From Cunninghamia lanceolata (lineage: Eukaryota; Streptophyta; Pinopsida; Cupressales; Cupressaceae): a stretch of DNA of 64,000 nt. The position numbers were made by a program, and so were the translations under genes. Shown here in pieces: positions 47,151 to 58,164 of this stretch. A model generated the notes under the pieces. That model was not told where the DNA came from, made no database searches, and saw only the letters and a program-made list of their open reading frames with translations. Positions within the stretch are counted from its first letter, which is position 1. Every line of letters starts with the position of its first letter. The stretch spans positions 14,464,001 through 14,528,000 of the forward strand of contig BSBN01001807.1 in NCBI GenBank assembly GCA_027924645.1, read 5' to 3'.

Positions 47151-48332
47151 TTAATTTCGGGAAGGAATATCAGCACCAGAGTCTAGTGCGGATCCAACCT
47201 CTACAGTCTCTGTACTTTTCTTTACCCAAATCTTATTCATCTCACTTTTAACTTCATCCACATTCACTTTTTGTTTCCCCTTATCTTGATTCTGATTATG
47301 ATATACCGAACTTCTTTTGTCCTAATTCTTGCTTCTACAAAATTTTGCAATATGACCGGATCTATTGCAAATTTGGCAAACAACATTTCTTTGCATATTT
47401 GATTGATATCCTCTTGATCTGCAGTGATTAGCCATATGACCTATTCTATTGCATGCAAAGCATCTACCATTGAATGATTTGTTCATTTGCATATTTCTGC
47501 ATTCATGAGATTTGTGACCATACCTTTTGCAGTTAAAACACTGTCCGAAGAAGGATGAGTTAGTCTGATTCATTCTCTTTCTACACTGATTAGCTTTATG
47601 ACCAAAGTTATTGCAGTTGTGGCAGTATCCATTGAAGGATGGATATCTTTGAGCATTAGGCTGTCTTATCAGAGGTCTTCTAGGCCTATTCCTTGGATTT
47701 TTTGATCCAAAATTCTTCTGACCGAATCCGGAGCTTTCTCCTTTCTCATATCCCAAACCACACTTGTCATCTACCTTCTTTTGACTTCCAAGAAGAACTT
47801 CAAGTTGAGCAGAACTTATCTTGAATTTCTCTTTATATTCATTTGCTATTTGAAGATGCCTTTTCAAAGAGACAATTTGATCCTCAAGTTTTTCTTTATT
47901 ATCTTTAGCATCTTCAAGATCAGATTCAAGATGTCTGATAATTCTATCCATCTAGTGGCAATCTTCTGATTTCTCCTTGAGAGATTGTCTTAGATCATCT
48001 TCAGTTTTTCTTTTCTCTTCAACTTCTTGGGTAAACTTCATAACTCGTGATTCCATTTCATGTCTTACCATAATGATTTCTTTTGATAACTTTTCACATA
48101 ACTTGGTTTTCTCCTTCTACTCTTCATTTGCATCATTTGCTTCACCTTGACTTGCCAATTGCTGAAGCAGCTCCTTTCTCTTTTTCATAGAGAGACTTAA
48201 TTTGTCTTTTAGTTCTCTCATGAAATCATCAGCCTGTTTGAGTCTTTCCTTTAATTCATTGACTTCAGAGTTTGACTGTTCAAGATCATCAAGGGCAGTC
48301 TTGAGTTGCTCCCTTAAACCATATGCATCCAT
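47151..48332 (-). pseudogene. Gag-like coiled-coil ORF with four zinc knuckles
   Basis: The frame runs 393 codons from ATG at 48332 to TAA at 47151, broken only by TAG at 48117, 47952 and 47322. The first half is a heptad-rich coiled coil (for example LREQLKTALDDLEQSNSEVN). The second half holds four CX2CX4HX4C knuckles: CHNCNNFGHKANQC, CFNCKRYGHKSHEC, CFACNRIGHMANHC and CQICNRSGHIAKFC (about 47640 to 47335). The N-terminal gag domain usual in copia elements is missing; a TAA lies 12 codons before the ATG. It presumably binds element RNA. An Asp-rich tail with SGAD follows but I do not call a protease. Confidence 0.8.
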
Positions 48333-48382
48333 TTGGATTCCCAGATCTTCTTCAAGCTGTTAGACTCTGTTAGGAGGAACTT

Positions 48383-48397
48383 AGCTCTGATACCAAT
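48383..48397 (-). other. Primer binding site (tRNA-Met type), minus strand
   Basis: Minus strand ATTGGTATCAGAGCT directly follows the 5' LTR end TCAACA. The spacing and sequence are those of a copia-type plant element. Confidence 0.95.
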
Positions 48398-49496
48398 TGT
48401 TGATAACTGAGAAGGGGGGAGGGGGCGCTGAATCAGTTATCCTAATTATTTCTGCTTTCTGAACTTTATTAATAATCAATGTAACATTAATCCAAATGAG
48501 CAAATATAATCATGAAATGGAAATACACATGACACAATATTTTTGACGTGGAAACCCTGTTAAGGGAAAAAACCACGGAGTGATTAACCCAAAATTGTAT
48601 TCTCTATTAGAAGAATAAAAATACAAAATGGCACTTGCCAATTAGGGCTCACTGCCCGAGCATACTGCTCACAAGAGGCACACTGCCTACAAGAGACTCA
48701 CTGTCTACAAAAAGAGTGTTATACAATACTTGAACTGATTGGGAGCATCTACATATGCTGGAGTTCAGTTCCGGTTAGGCTCAGTACACTGATCTACTGC
48801 ACTTCATCTTTCCTCTTCTTTTATGCTGCTTTCCTTTCACATACCGGACCTTCCTTACTGCTTTCCCTCTGCTCTTCTGCTTTTATTCGCACATCATAAA
48901 CAACCACGACACATCTCACAACTAAATCCATCTTGTATATATATCCGCACAAGTGATTTCATCACCTTTCAAGTCGGCATCCGAAATAGTCAATCTTTTC
49001 ACAAACTCTGATCTGTCGGCTGAATCCTTGCTTACCAAGTATTGCAGATCAAAGATATACTTGTGGAAATCATTAATCATGTCGGCCAAACATAATTCAT
49101 GCCTTCATAACCTTTAACAACATCAGTAACACATCCAGAATAATGTCTGATGTTCTGCCAGTCAGTTCTTCCTTTATCACACTGCCAATCAGGAACCCGA
49201 TACTCAAGTATTCATATCTTTTTCCCCATCTATCACCGGAGGCTAAATCCTTGGAATATATTACTCAAGGTAGTCCTCTTGACTTCCCCAAATCCGCATT
49301 TCACCAAGATACTTCCTCTAAGAGATCCGGACCTGTCTGTCGGACCTCGCCACATGCTCTGTTCTTGTTTACCGGACCACAACATTCTTCACTCTGACTT
49401 CCGGTATAGACACATCATGTCTTGCGGATGTGTGGGATGAACTTTGTTGCCATCAATGACAACAATCATGAATCCATATAGTGTCTCTTGCCAACA
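48398..49496 (-). repeat. 5' LTR of AAGTT-flanked element
   Basis: Near-identical partner of 42141-43225. It differs by point changes, an expanded G-run near 48413-48428 and a short insertion (GACTTC) near 49281. Confidence 0.95.
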
Positions 49497-49501
49497 AAGT
49501 T
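49497..49501. repeat. Target site duplication AAGTT (right)
   Basis: Pairs with 42136-42140; the Ty3 gag sequence resumes directly after it. Confidence 0.9.
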
Positions 49502-50060
49502 GTCAGTGACCCAATCCATATGGTGCATCAATTGCGTGATTAGAGGAAAAGATGGGGATGATGGTTGCACGAATGGAGCAACTTGTTAGTGCAAACAATG
49601 GATGAAGGGGTTTATGGTATACAAAGTGTCAAGGTGAGGGACACATCGCTACAGATTGTCTTGTGGTGAGAACACAGGCAATCACCGCAATCCCTCAGGT
49701 GGCCCACACATCCCATGTTGCACCATTTGCAAAGAGTGTCATGAGATAACAGCTTGTCCATTGTTGTAGAAGTTGAAGGGCCTCATTGTAAGTTATTAGT
49801 GTGAAGTCTACAACAGTCCTACTCATGATACAAATACTTGTCAAACCATTAAAGCATTGTGTGAACCATGCAAAAAGTAAGTAATAAGCACAACAACGAA
49901 AGAGCAACCTATGTAGAATGCACCATGATTTCAAAGAGGACACAGTCGAGGCTAAGGTGGAGGCCGCAGTGGAATAAGTTATAACTATTATAGATGGGGT
50001 GAACATGGGCATACCATGCGCTACTCTCCTAAGTTCCGTTAGTTTGGCTACTGCGATGGA
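49502..50060 (+). pseudogene. Ty3 gag relic, part after nested element, with zinc knuckle
   Basis: The gag sequence resumes with residues like SDPIHMVHQL, and at about 49615-49665 one frame encodes TKCQGEGHIATDCLV, a zinc knuckle with its first Cys altered. Frameshifts and stops follow. It is the second part of the gag at 41880-42135. Confidence 0.55.
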
Positions 50061-50251
50061 GATCACCACACTAAGGATTGCCCCAATCTTCTACAAAAGT
50101 GGAATTCATGGAAGAAGAGTGTGCAAATGATACGCAAGTCTACACCTAGCCCTAAGACAATGCAAGTCCTCCACAAAAGATAAAGCCAGTTGAGAACACA
50201 CCAAAGATCACTCCCACATGGCAACGACATCTCTATCAAGAAGCTGCAAAT

Positions 50252-50942
50252 ATGTTTCAAGAAACTCAACATGAATTGGCAGCCTCACACACTAAAGAGG
50301 TGAAAGAATCTGAGGTGACATATGTGATCCTATGCTTACTATACAAAGGACAAGTATTGCAAAGCTTCAAGATACTGTTGAAAAAGTTGGTACTTTCTGA
50401 TGGCGAGGAGCATAATGTGCATATTCAGCCTGATAGTAAGCAGCAATTGATTACCCTCCAACATGATGTTTGGCGCACAAATCAATCCTATGATGCAAAG
50501 CTCCTAATCACTTTGACAATGAATGCATATCAGCTGCGCAATGTGGTGATCGATATTGGCTCAGAAGCAAATGTCTTGACAAAAGATATCTAGATTGCAA
50601 TGGGTCACCCTGCCTTGTGCCCATGTCGACATGTATTGTCTATGGCAAATAAAAGACGAGCAATCCCTAGGTATCCTAGAGAATGTTGAGGTGAGTATTG
50701 AAGGTGTTACTTTTTGCATTGATTTTGAAGCATTAGAAATGCTAGAAGTTGATCATTATCCAACACTACTAGAGCACCCATTTTGCTTCATTACCGATGT
50801 CAATGTTCAATTTGAGCATCAAACCATGAGTTTTGAGAATACAAATAAGCACATAATTGTTCCTTTGAACCCTATGCAAGCCCTGTCTTTGCAAAATCTA
50901 TCCACATTGAAGAGAGATTTGAAGATATTTACAGGGTCATGA
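50252..50942 (+). pseudogene. Ty3 protease relic
   Basis: The frame 50252-50593 ends with LRNVVIDIGSEANVLTKDI, the retropepsin active-site strand with D-I-G in place of D-S/T-G. After a frameshift, 50595-50942 continues with ILENVEVSIEGVTFCIDFEA and a PFCFITDV-like strand, the second half of the protease fold. It lies between gag and RT as expected. It is inactive by frameshift. Confidence 0.65.
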
Positions 50943-52109
50943 AAGGGTACGAGGATTACATTTAGCCCTCCCATGATGGTGCACTACATTGGGACAGCAC
51001 GTCAAAGGCAAAATTTAAAGTTCTTTTGATGAGCTGGCTTAATGGTGAGTATGAGCTCACTAGTAAAAGTTGCACCACAATTCATCTTGAAGAAGGATGC
51101 ATGCATTCCAAAGTTTTGACAATTACTACTAAGGCACTTGTCAGCAAGAGTAATACTGGTCAGCACCTACCACGTGACAATTGTGTACCCACATGCAGGA
51201 CAAAGCCAAAGGCCAGTGCCATCCCCAAGCTCTTGCATGCTAAGTGCCACCCCAAGCTCTTATGTTGAGTGCGCCAACTCTCTTTGGGAGGCCCTTATTT
51301 TGATGGGTTTACGAACCCTACTAACTTCTGAGCTGCCACGAAGAGTACTTTCCCACAAGAATCTTGGAGGATGCAATCTATCAATCATTATGTGACAGCC
51401 ACTAGAATGCGTCGGTGGTGTGCACACCGACTAAACATCACAAGTTGGCAAGAATTCAAGCATAAATTTTTATGTTGGTTCCCTGTTACCCTGTTGTACA
51501 TGGTCCTAAGTTTGCTTGTGACATCTCCATGAGTGCACATATTGCTAATTGCAAAGGAATTTGGGGCCCCACAATCCATATTTTTTATCCTAATTTGTGG
51601 ATTCATTAGTTCCCACATACTTTGATTTGTTTGGTGCATGATTGGTATTTGCACAAGGAATTGCATTGGGAGACAACCACCTAGGAGTTGCTTGTGCCAG
51701 ATTTTCAGCATGTGTTCAATTTCCAGGATCCTGCGCCTAATACGCAAGTAGTCCTTGATCATCTACAAGCCATCCTTTTTGGTGAAGATCATGTTGGTGA
51801 GGTTGCCTACACAAAATATGGGCCAATCAACCACCGATCCGGTCTGATGTTGTGTAGACCACAAAGACCCAGGAGTCTTTTGTTGGCAGGGAAAGTACCA
51901 CACTTCGTAGAAAAGGAAGAGAAGTCCGTTGCCCTTGGAAGGCATTTGCAAACCATAAGTGCACAAAGTGACACTAATGATGAAAAGGATAGCCTGCACC
52001 ACTTGAATGTACAAACTTCCGAAGGCAATAGCCAAGTTGTGAACAAGACTAAGGACAAGCAAGCGTATTGTAACCAGCCACTTCAAACAATGCAGATCAA
52101 TTTTAAGAT
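50943..52109 (+). other. Decayed linker between protease and RT
   Basis: The plus frame 51688-52209 gives FNFQDPAPNTQVVLDHLQAI and ALGRHLQTISAQSDTNDEKD, a region I associate with the stretch before RT in plant Ty3 elements, but I cannot assign a domain. Before it, 51026-51400 is short frames only. Confidence 0.4.
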
Positions 52110-53421
52110 GAAGTGCCAAAGATGGCTACCATTGGTGATTACTGGAAAGAGGAAGATTCTGCACACATCACAAAACTCTTGCACAAATATCTTGATTTAT
52201 TTCCACTAGGCTATCAGAAGATGAAAGGGTTGCATCCCTCATTAGGCAAGATGCATATCAAGTTGAACCTGGAGTTAAGACAATGAAAAAGTGCCCTTAT
52301 AGATTGAATCTGAATTTACATGTGTGAGTCAAGGCAAAGATAGATCAGATTCTTAAAGCCAATCTTATATTTGAAGTATAGGAATCTGAGTGGGTCAACC
52401 CCATGGTCATTTCAATCATGAAAGATAGGGCACATTAGGATTTGTGTTGATTACAATGTGTTCAATGATGCATGCATTACAAATCTTTTTCCTACCCCAT
52501 TCATAGATGAAATCTTGGAGGAAGTAGTTGGAGGCGAGGTATATACTTTTATTGATGGTTTTTCTAGATACCACCAAGAATAGATTACGAAAGGAGATAA
52601 AGCTTTGACCACCTTTGCTATGGAATGGAGCAATTTTGCCTACAACGTTATGTTGTTTGGGCTGAAGAATGCTCATGTTGTGTTCTTACGCATTGTGGTC
52701 AACACATTCAAAAACCTCATTCATGAGGTTTTTGAAAATGTACCTAGATGATTGGATAGTATATGGGTTGGTGGCCAACCAAGTCAACTCCTTGCATCTA
52801 ATGCTTGAACGATGTCAACTTGAGGATTGCACTCAATTTGAAGAAATACACCTTTATGACTCCCTTTGGTAACTTGTTGGAAGATTTGATTTGTCAGGAG
52901 GGAATGTTGGTTGATCCAGCTAAAGTGGCAATAATTTTGCACTTAGCGATACTCGAGACTCCAAGCGAAGTCCACGCCTTTCTTGGTTATCCCAGTTACT
53001 ATAGGAAGTTTATCAAGGGGCATGCGTGCATCTCATATTTGGAAGAGTTGCTCAAGAAGGATGAGTTGTTTATCTAGATGAAGAAGCATTAGTGGGCTTT
53101 TGATCTACTCAAGAAAAAATTGGCAAGCGTGCTCATTCTACAATATCCATATTGGAATACCTCTTTTCATGTTCATGTTGATGCATTAGGTACGACAATT
53201 GGGATAGTGCTCGCATAGCTACGAGAAGGTTAGGGTAATCATCCAATCTATTTTGCCAACTGTAAGTTGAGAAATGTATAGTATAATTATACCAGCATTG
53301 AGCACAAAGCCATGGAAATGGTTTATGTGCTCCAAAGTTTTGTCAATATCTATTGGCAACACCCTTTGTGTTTTACATTGACCGTCAAGCACTCCAATAT
53401 TTGGTTAATAAACCAGTGCTA
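52110..53421 (+). pseudogene. Ty3 reverse transcriptase and RNase H relic
   Basis: Before RT one frame reads GDYWKEEDSAHITKLLHKYL. RT follows through several frameshifts: PMVISIMKDRAH, then MYLDDWIVYGLVANQVNSLH at about 52735-52795 with the catalytic Y-L-D-D, then TPSEVHAFLGYPSYYRKFIK at about 52960-53020, the classic Ty3 RT to RNase H connection. RNase H begins with NTSFHVHVDALGTTIGIVLA near 53155-53215 and runs to about 53421. Many stops make it dead. Codons and order fit a plus-strand Ty3 pol. Confidence 0.85.
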
Positions 53422-53426
53422 GATGG

Positions 53427-53791
53427 TGTTTACCGCAATATGGTGTTTCATAGAATATGGAGTAAACAGAATTAAAGAAGTAGTAGTATAGTGCATCATA
53501 CGAACAAAACAGAATTACTCAAAACGGACCATTGTATTCATCATTGATTCACAAGAAACATTACAATGTTCATGACAGCAACATACATATTTCATTATGA
53601 CTCCAATGTCTGCATATCAACTATTGTCAAATCACCAATATCTGACTACAATGCATTGACGACTTAAATACTCATGGCCAAGGTTGGTTGTGATGCCAAC
53701 CGTTGGTACCGACTCCAAACTACCCGACCCGTCGGTTGGTACCGACAACTAATTACATCATTTGTTTACTTAAACTATTTTGCTGTCTACA
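53427..53791. mobile_element. Small solo LTR inside RNase H
   Basis: The 365 bases start TGTTTACCGC and end GCTGTCTACA, flanked by GATGG at 53422-53426 and 53792-53796. Removing it restores the RNase H order. It contains two GTTGGTACCGAC words (about 53703 and 53736). It has no coding sequence. Orientation is not determined. Confidence 0.75.
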
Positions 53792-53796
53792 GATGG

Positions 53797-54013
53797 AAGG
53801 ATTTGTTAATGGCTGATTCTATTCCAAGAATTTGAATTTAGTATTGTGGTGCGCCATAGGAAACATCATACAAGGCCAAACCATTTATTCCAGATTGCTA
53901 CAAGAGAATAGGGCTCTAGCGCTATTGAGGATTCATCGCTAGATGCACAATTATTCAGAGTTGAGATTGTCCCTAAAGGCCTCCAAGATATTGCTGCAAT
54001 TTTATTATTTAGT
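53797..54013 (+). pseudogene. Ty3 RNase H C-terminal relic
   Basis: A frame with one stop reads WLILFQEFEFSIVVRHRKHH, the usual end of Ty3 RNase H, followed by DAQLFRVEIVPKGLQDIAAI, the linker toward integrase. It is cut by the LTR at 54014. Confidence 0.75.
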
Positions 54014-55129
54014 TGTCATGTCCCCTCCGCTGGGATAAAATGAGAATATTATTTTTATATATTAAAAGTGTTTTCAAACACTAAATTAATAATATAATTA
54101 TATTATAATAATAATATTAATATTATTAATATTAAAAAAATAAAATAAAAGATTTTCAAATTCAAAGTGTTGATCGGCACCAAAGGAGATTCAGAAGCTC
54201 AACAAGGTTGGCTTCATTTAGTTTATTCCCAATCGGTATATAAGGGCGCTCAAGGATTCATTCTCATTATCCGAATTTCATAATATTTCAGTCATCTTTC
54301 AAGATTCTATTGCATGTGAGAACAAAACCCCTCAACAGTCAAGCCTTTGGTCAGGACGCAAACCCCTATCACTGGCTATTTTTAGGGTAATTCACCCAAT
54401 ATTCACAATCAATGCTGAACAAAGTTTTTATTTATTAATTGCAGGTTCGGGAAGAGATACTGAGCTGAGCGCTAATCTATGCGCAGCCAAGGGCAGATCG
54501 TGGTCAAAGGAATAACATTGATACAATAAGTTTTCATAAGGCACAGTTATAGCATATCTTTCCACGCATTTTGAGCACCTAAGCTATTACCAGATTGAAG
54601 GAAGAAGCTCTGCCATTGTTGAACAACCACATAATCCCGATAAGGTGTATGTGACACAGGTGTAAACCCACCACATGGTGCTAGGGCAGATTGTGTCACC
54701 AGAAGTCGTTGGCAACTCCCAAATCGTCGTGGAGGATAAAACATATAAGAATCGCATCTGAAGGTTTGGTTGTTTGTGGGCGCTACATCTAAACTCAAAC
54801 GGTCAAGGGATACCCATTAATATCTCAGCAACTTATTGGACCTTTAGTAAACTGATGTTGTAAGTTCGAATCTAATAATTATCCTTGTAAGGCTGCAGGC
54901 CAGTTTAGCTGAAGTTGCAATCTGAATTATCAGTTGGGTAGTTACTATTGCAAACTGTGTTAGAATTATCTCTATAAGATTGGTGCATCAACTCTCGCCA
55001 CAAACATCATTTTTTCTGTGATCTGAAGGATTGTCAGGCAATCTAGTTGTATTGGTTAGTATATATAGTTTGGTACTAAGCTTGTATGAAGATTACATTG
55101 TACCAGCACCTGCGCTAAATCATATTGAG
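54014..55129 (+). repeat. LTR fragment, interrupted by the element at 55130
   Basis: It starts TGTCATGTCCCC like the other LTRs of this family, has a TATA box (TATATAAGG) at about 54237 and continues to the insertion at 55130. The rest lies beyond the nested elements and is not visible in the window. The left flank TTAGT is the expected target sequence. A frame on the minus strand at 54547-54798 is not supported as a gene. Confidence 0.65.
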
Positions 55130-56689
55130 TGTCATGTCCCAATATTAAGGCATTGTTTAAATTAAAGATTTAAACATCATGTTAAAAGACGGTAAAGTTG
55201 CTTTCGTAAAAAGTGGTGTTTAAATAAACATATATAATATAATTAATATATAATACTTAATAAATGATATTAAATAATATTTTTATATAAATATTATTCT
55301 AATATAATATTAATCAATAATATTATATTAAATAATTATTGTATTAAAATATAATTTATTAACAAGAATATATTATTATATTCATAAATGATAAATATAA
55401 TTATAATATATAAGATATAAGTATTAAATAATATAAATATATATTATTAAATATCAATATAAATACTACAATATTATATAATAATAAAATATATATTAAA
55501 TAGTACATACATAATAGTTATTTCATATCCCTTACACAAGGATCGGGCCTCAATAAAGAATGAACACCGATCCCATCATTTATATATAATGTCTAAACAA
55601 ACTAATGCTGGTCCCTCCACAAATAAAGTTTAGACTAGTTTAAAGCATCAAAGACTGTTAGCAGCGAGTATATTCAAAAGTCAATCGCTGCCTTTGACAA
55701 CCGTTGGGATTAATGAAGCCCTTCAATAACTTTAAAGAGGATCGACTATCTCTCCAAAGGGCATCGAACAAGCTAATCTGAAAATCCTCTCATCATAGTA
55801 ACACATCAACTGTTTCATACATAACAGTAATATATTAATAGCAGATTCGAGACTCAGGTGAGATCCCTCACTTAGTTCTAATATTTAGTTTTCCTCAATC
55901 AAACATAATGTTGTTGCATATACCTTGTCTTTATTCATTGAAATGCATAAATTATCCCTGACGTGTTTGAAGCCATTCCACTGTGATAGAATCAGATTTG
56001 GAATAAATGGAATTTTGACATGGTTATTGGACATTAGATGTGGCAACGACTGTTATGGCTTAGCTTTGAACTAATACCAATCTGCATGTATGTGTAATTG
56101 ATGTCTGCTAAACCCTCATTTGGAACTGTATATAAGTAAGTGTTAAAACTGAATTATAGACTGCAGAAATATGATGACTGGCTACAAACATAGATTCTAT
56201 GATATTTGCTTCTGCACTGTTATATATTCTTGTTTGACTCTTTATAGAATAATGGAAGCAAAATATAAATAGATAAATAATGACTGCATATTTGGAAATT
56301 GTTTAGGACTACTTGCATTCTGATTGTGATCCTGTCAGGAGGGGTGGATCATAACTTAAGTAGATTGTCTGATAACCCCACCCAGGTTTCTACCCCATAT
56401 GCCCAAACCAAGGGATGGGCATTCTGCCCCACAGGGCCAAGGCAAGGGTTGGGTCAAGGAGGGGTGAGGATTTCCACATAGGATTATGCCCCATAGGCCC
56501 AAGGCAAGGGTTTGGGCAATAGGACAGTGGCAGACCTTAGGCTACTTAAGCTTTTATGATTCCCCTCCCCTGGCATGTTGAGTAACTCTTCTTACTTATG
56601 TAGTTTCATTTGTAAGTAAGATTATGTTGGATTGTTGGATAATAGATATTAAAACTGACACATAGCAATATGGACTTGTATATATATGG

Positions 56690-56697
56690 TGATACAG
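56690..56697. repeat. Target site duplication TGATACAG (left)
   Basis: Also found at 57282-57289. The 3' LTR (about 61940-61950) shows the uninterrupted site GGTGATATGGGTACTAT. Confidence 0.9.
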
Positions 56698-57281
56698 CTA
56701 TGTTGCACGGAGACCCGTCTCCGACCCCCTGGTACTCGTCTCCCCGTCTCGAAGACTTCTTGGGTACGTCTCCCTGCAAAGGGAGACTTCTGGTTGAGTC
56801 TCCCACACGTCTCCAAGTACCCTGCATCAATAAAAAGGTGTCTCCATTTTTTTTTCTTTCTCTACCTTTCATTTTTTCCACTATTTTCTCACAAACTCAG
56901 TGGATTCTTACTCCTACGGACTTCAAACCTCAATACTAGTGTCTACAGTAATATATATATATATTAAGCTATATTAAATTGTTACAAGTAAGCTATAAGC
57001 CTAGAAGTAATATATATATATATATATAGTAAGCTATATTAAATTGTTACAAGTAAGCTATAAACTTAAACTTTACCAGTTCTCTTGTTTTAAAAGTTCA
57101 ATGTCATGATATTTTCAGTTTTAATATTAGCATATTAATAAATTAATAAAATTATTAAATTATATTTTTTTTAAAAATGGTGTCTCCAAGTACCCCCGTC
57201 TCCTACTTTTAAAAAACAGACGTACAGGTACCGGTACCAGTCTCCCGTACCAGTACCAGTACCAGTCTCGATGCAACCTTG
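56698..57281. mobile_element. hAT-type MITE with GTCTCC/CAGTAC sub-terminal repeats
   Basis: The 584-bp element starts CTATGTTGCACGGAGAC and ends, reverse-complemented, CAAGGTTGCATCGAGAC. It is flanked by the 8-bp duplication TGATACAG, the hAT mark. Left-end GTCTCC words and right-end CAGTACCAGTACCAGTCTC repeats are sub-terminal motifs. There is no transposase frame. The empty site in the paired LTR proves insertion after the element landed. Confidence 0.9.
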
Positions 57282-57380
57282 TGATACAGGTACTATTTCA
57301 AGAGAACATTTAAAAGAGAAGAAACCCTAAACCCAATCCACAAGTGAATTCTAGGGCAAACCGGGTAAGGGTCATTACAG

Positions 57381-57392
57381 TGGTATCAGAGC
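57381..57392 (+). other. Primer binding site (tRNA-Met type)
   Basis: TGGTATCAGAGC, one base after the LTR end ATTACA at 57379. Confidence 0.95.
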
Positions 57393-57419
57393 ATCTTTCC
57401 TGCCATCCCATGGGAAATT

Positions 57420-58164
57420 ATGGAAACCTACCACCGAAGAGGCTCTAGGAACAGTACCCAGGGAAACAACCTCATGGATGACCCACTAAGAGATGAACTT
57501 AGGGCCTTCATGGAGAATAGTGATAAAAAAACCCAAGCCCTAATGGAACGAAATGAAAAAACTAACCAAGCTTTACTTCAAGCCCTCCAAAACCTGAACA
57601 GCAACAATACAAAAGAAGCAACCTCTAACCACTCTGAGAACAACCATCCCACACCCTTACAAGACACAAGCTCTAGACCCACCCGACCCATTTTCTTGCC
57701 AAATGAACCTCTGAAAGAAAGTAATATTAATAGGCCCCCCGTAGAGGATGTTGATAAGATAGTTACAGCCTATTATAGGCTAGAACCAGAAATGAGGGAG
57801 CTTGTGCCTTTCAAAGACTATTGTAAAGCCAAACAAAGAGCCATCCCTAGAGGAGAGGGAAGGAACCCAATCAATAGAGAACTCGAGAACAAGGAAAGCA
57901 AAATAACCTTCCCCAACTTTGACGGAGAAAGCAAGACCACAGCCCGATCTTGGGTTCAAAAATTAGATACCTATCTATCCTTAAGCCTAACGACAGAAGC
58001 AAAGGCCATCAAGTTTGTCGTTTTACACCTAACTGGAATGGCCCATGATTGGTGGCATCACGGTATTATCACTCAAGACCATCAACAAGTTACCACCTAC
58101 GATGACTTTACCCAAAGATTAATAAAGAGATTTGATCAAAGGCACCTAGAATGGTACTTTAGGG
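57420..58164 (+). pseudogene. Gag of Ty3 element, part before TIR insertion
   Basis: The ATG at 57420 opens METYHRRGSRNSTQGNNLMD. A helical Asn/Gln-rich region follows, then the retrotransposon gag domain with NFDGESKTTARSWVQKLDTY and LHLTGMAHDWWHHG (the diagnostic A-x-x-W-W region) at residues about 165-215. The frame runs straight into the TIR element at 58165 and its apparent stop at 58181 belongs to that insertion. It continues, in the same frame, at 59163. An intact copy would form virus-like particles. The start is the first ATG after the primer site. Confidence 0.85.
58161..58164. repeat. Target site duplication AGGG (left; possibly AGG)
   Basis: AGGG occurs again at 59159-59162. Removing 58165-59158 and one copy restores the gag frame exactly. 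The G-run makes the boundary uncertain by one base, so a 3-bp duplication AGG is equally possible. Confidence 0.75.

Larger units (their letters stand above)
42141..49496 (-). mobile_element. Non-autonomous LTR element with gag-like ORF and large non-pol ORF
   Basis: The 7,356-bp minus-strand element has LTRs of about 1.09 kb, a methionine-type primer site next to the 5' LTR, a purine tract AAAGGGGGAGAT next to the 3' LTR and AAGTT duplications. The LTR ends (TGTTGGCAAG ... TCAACA) are of Ty1/copia type. It encodes a coiled-coil/zinc-knuckle ORF (47151-48332) and a separate 1,074-codon ORF (43458-46682) but no protease, integrase, RT or RNase H. It must use enzymes from another element. The LTRs differ by a few percent, mostly by C/T and G/A changes. 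Confidence 0.9.
41880..54013 (+). mobile_element. Old Ty3/gypsy relic hosting nested insertions
   Basis: Gag (to 42135 and from 49502), protease (about 50480-50940), RT-RNase H (about 52110-53421 and 53797-53990) lie in the expected order on the plus strand. They are interrupted by the AAGTT-flanked element (42141-49496) and a 365-bp solo LTR (53427-53791). The relic is cut at 54013 by a further LTR. Its own LTRs and integrase are not seen. Confidence 0.75.
55130..57379 (+). repeat. 5' LTR of gag-protease Ty3 element (with hAT insertion)
   Basis: Starts TGTCATGTCCCAATATT and ends GGTCATTACA, next to the primer site. It contains the hAT MITE 56698-57281; without it and one 8-bp duplication the length is about 1.66 kb. 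A TATA-like GTATATAAG lies near 56128. It also holds a degenerate array of CCCAAGGCAAGGGTTGGG words (56395-56520). Confidence 0.9.

Noticed and set aside
43458..48332. Reassignment of TAG to an amino acid (alternative code)
   Set aside because: Other genes in the window use TAG as an ordinary stop (for example gag at 59666), and plant nuclear genomes use the standard code; deamination or readthrough are simpler.
54547..54798. 83-codon minus frame
   Set aside because: It lies within LTR sequence, with no domain or conservation evidence.
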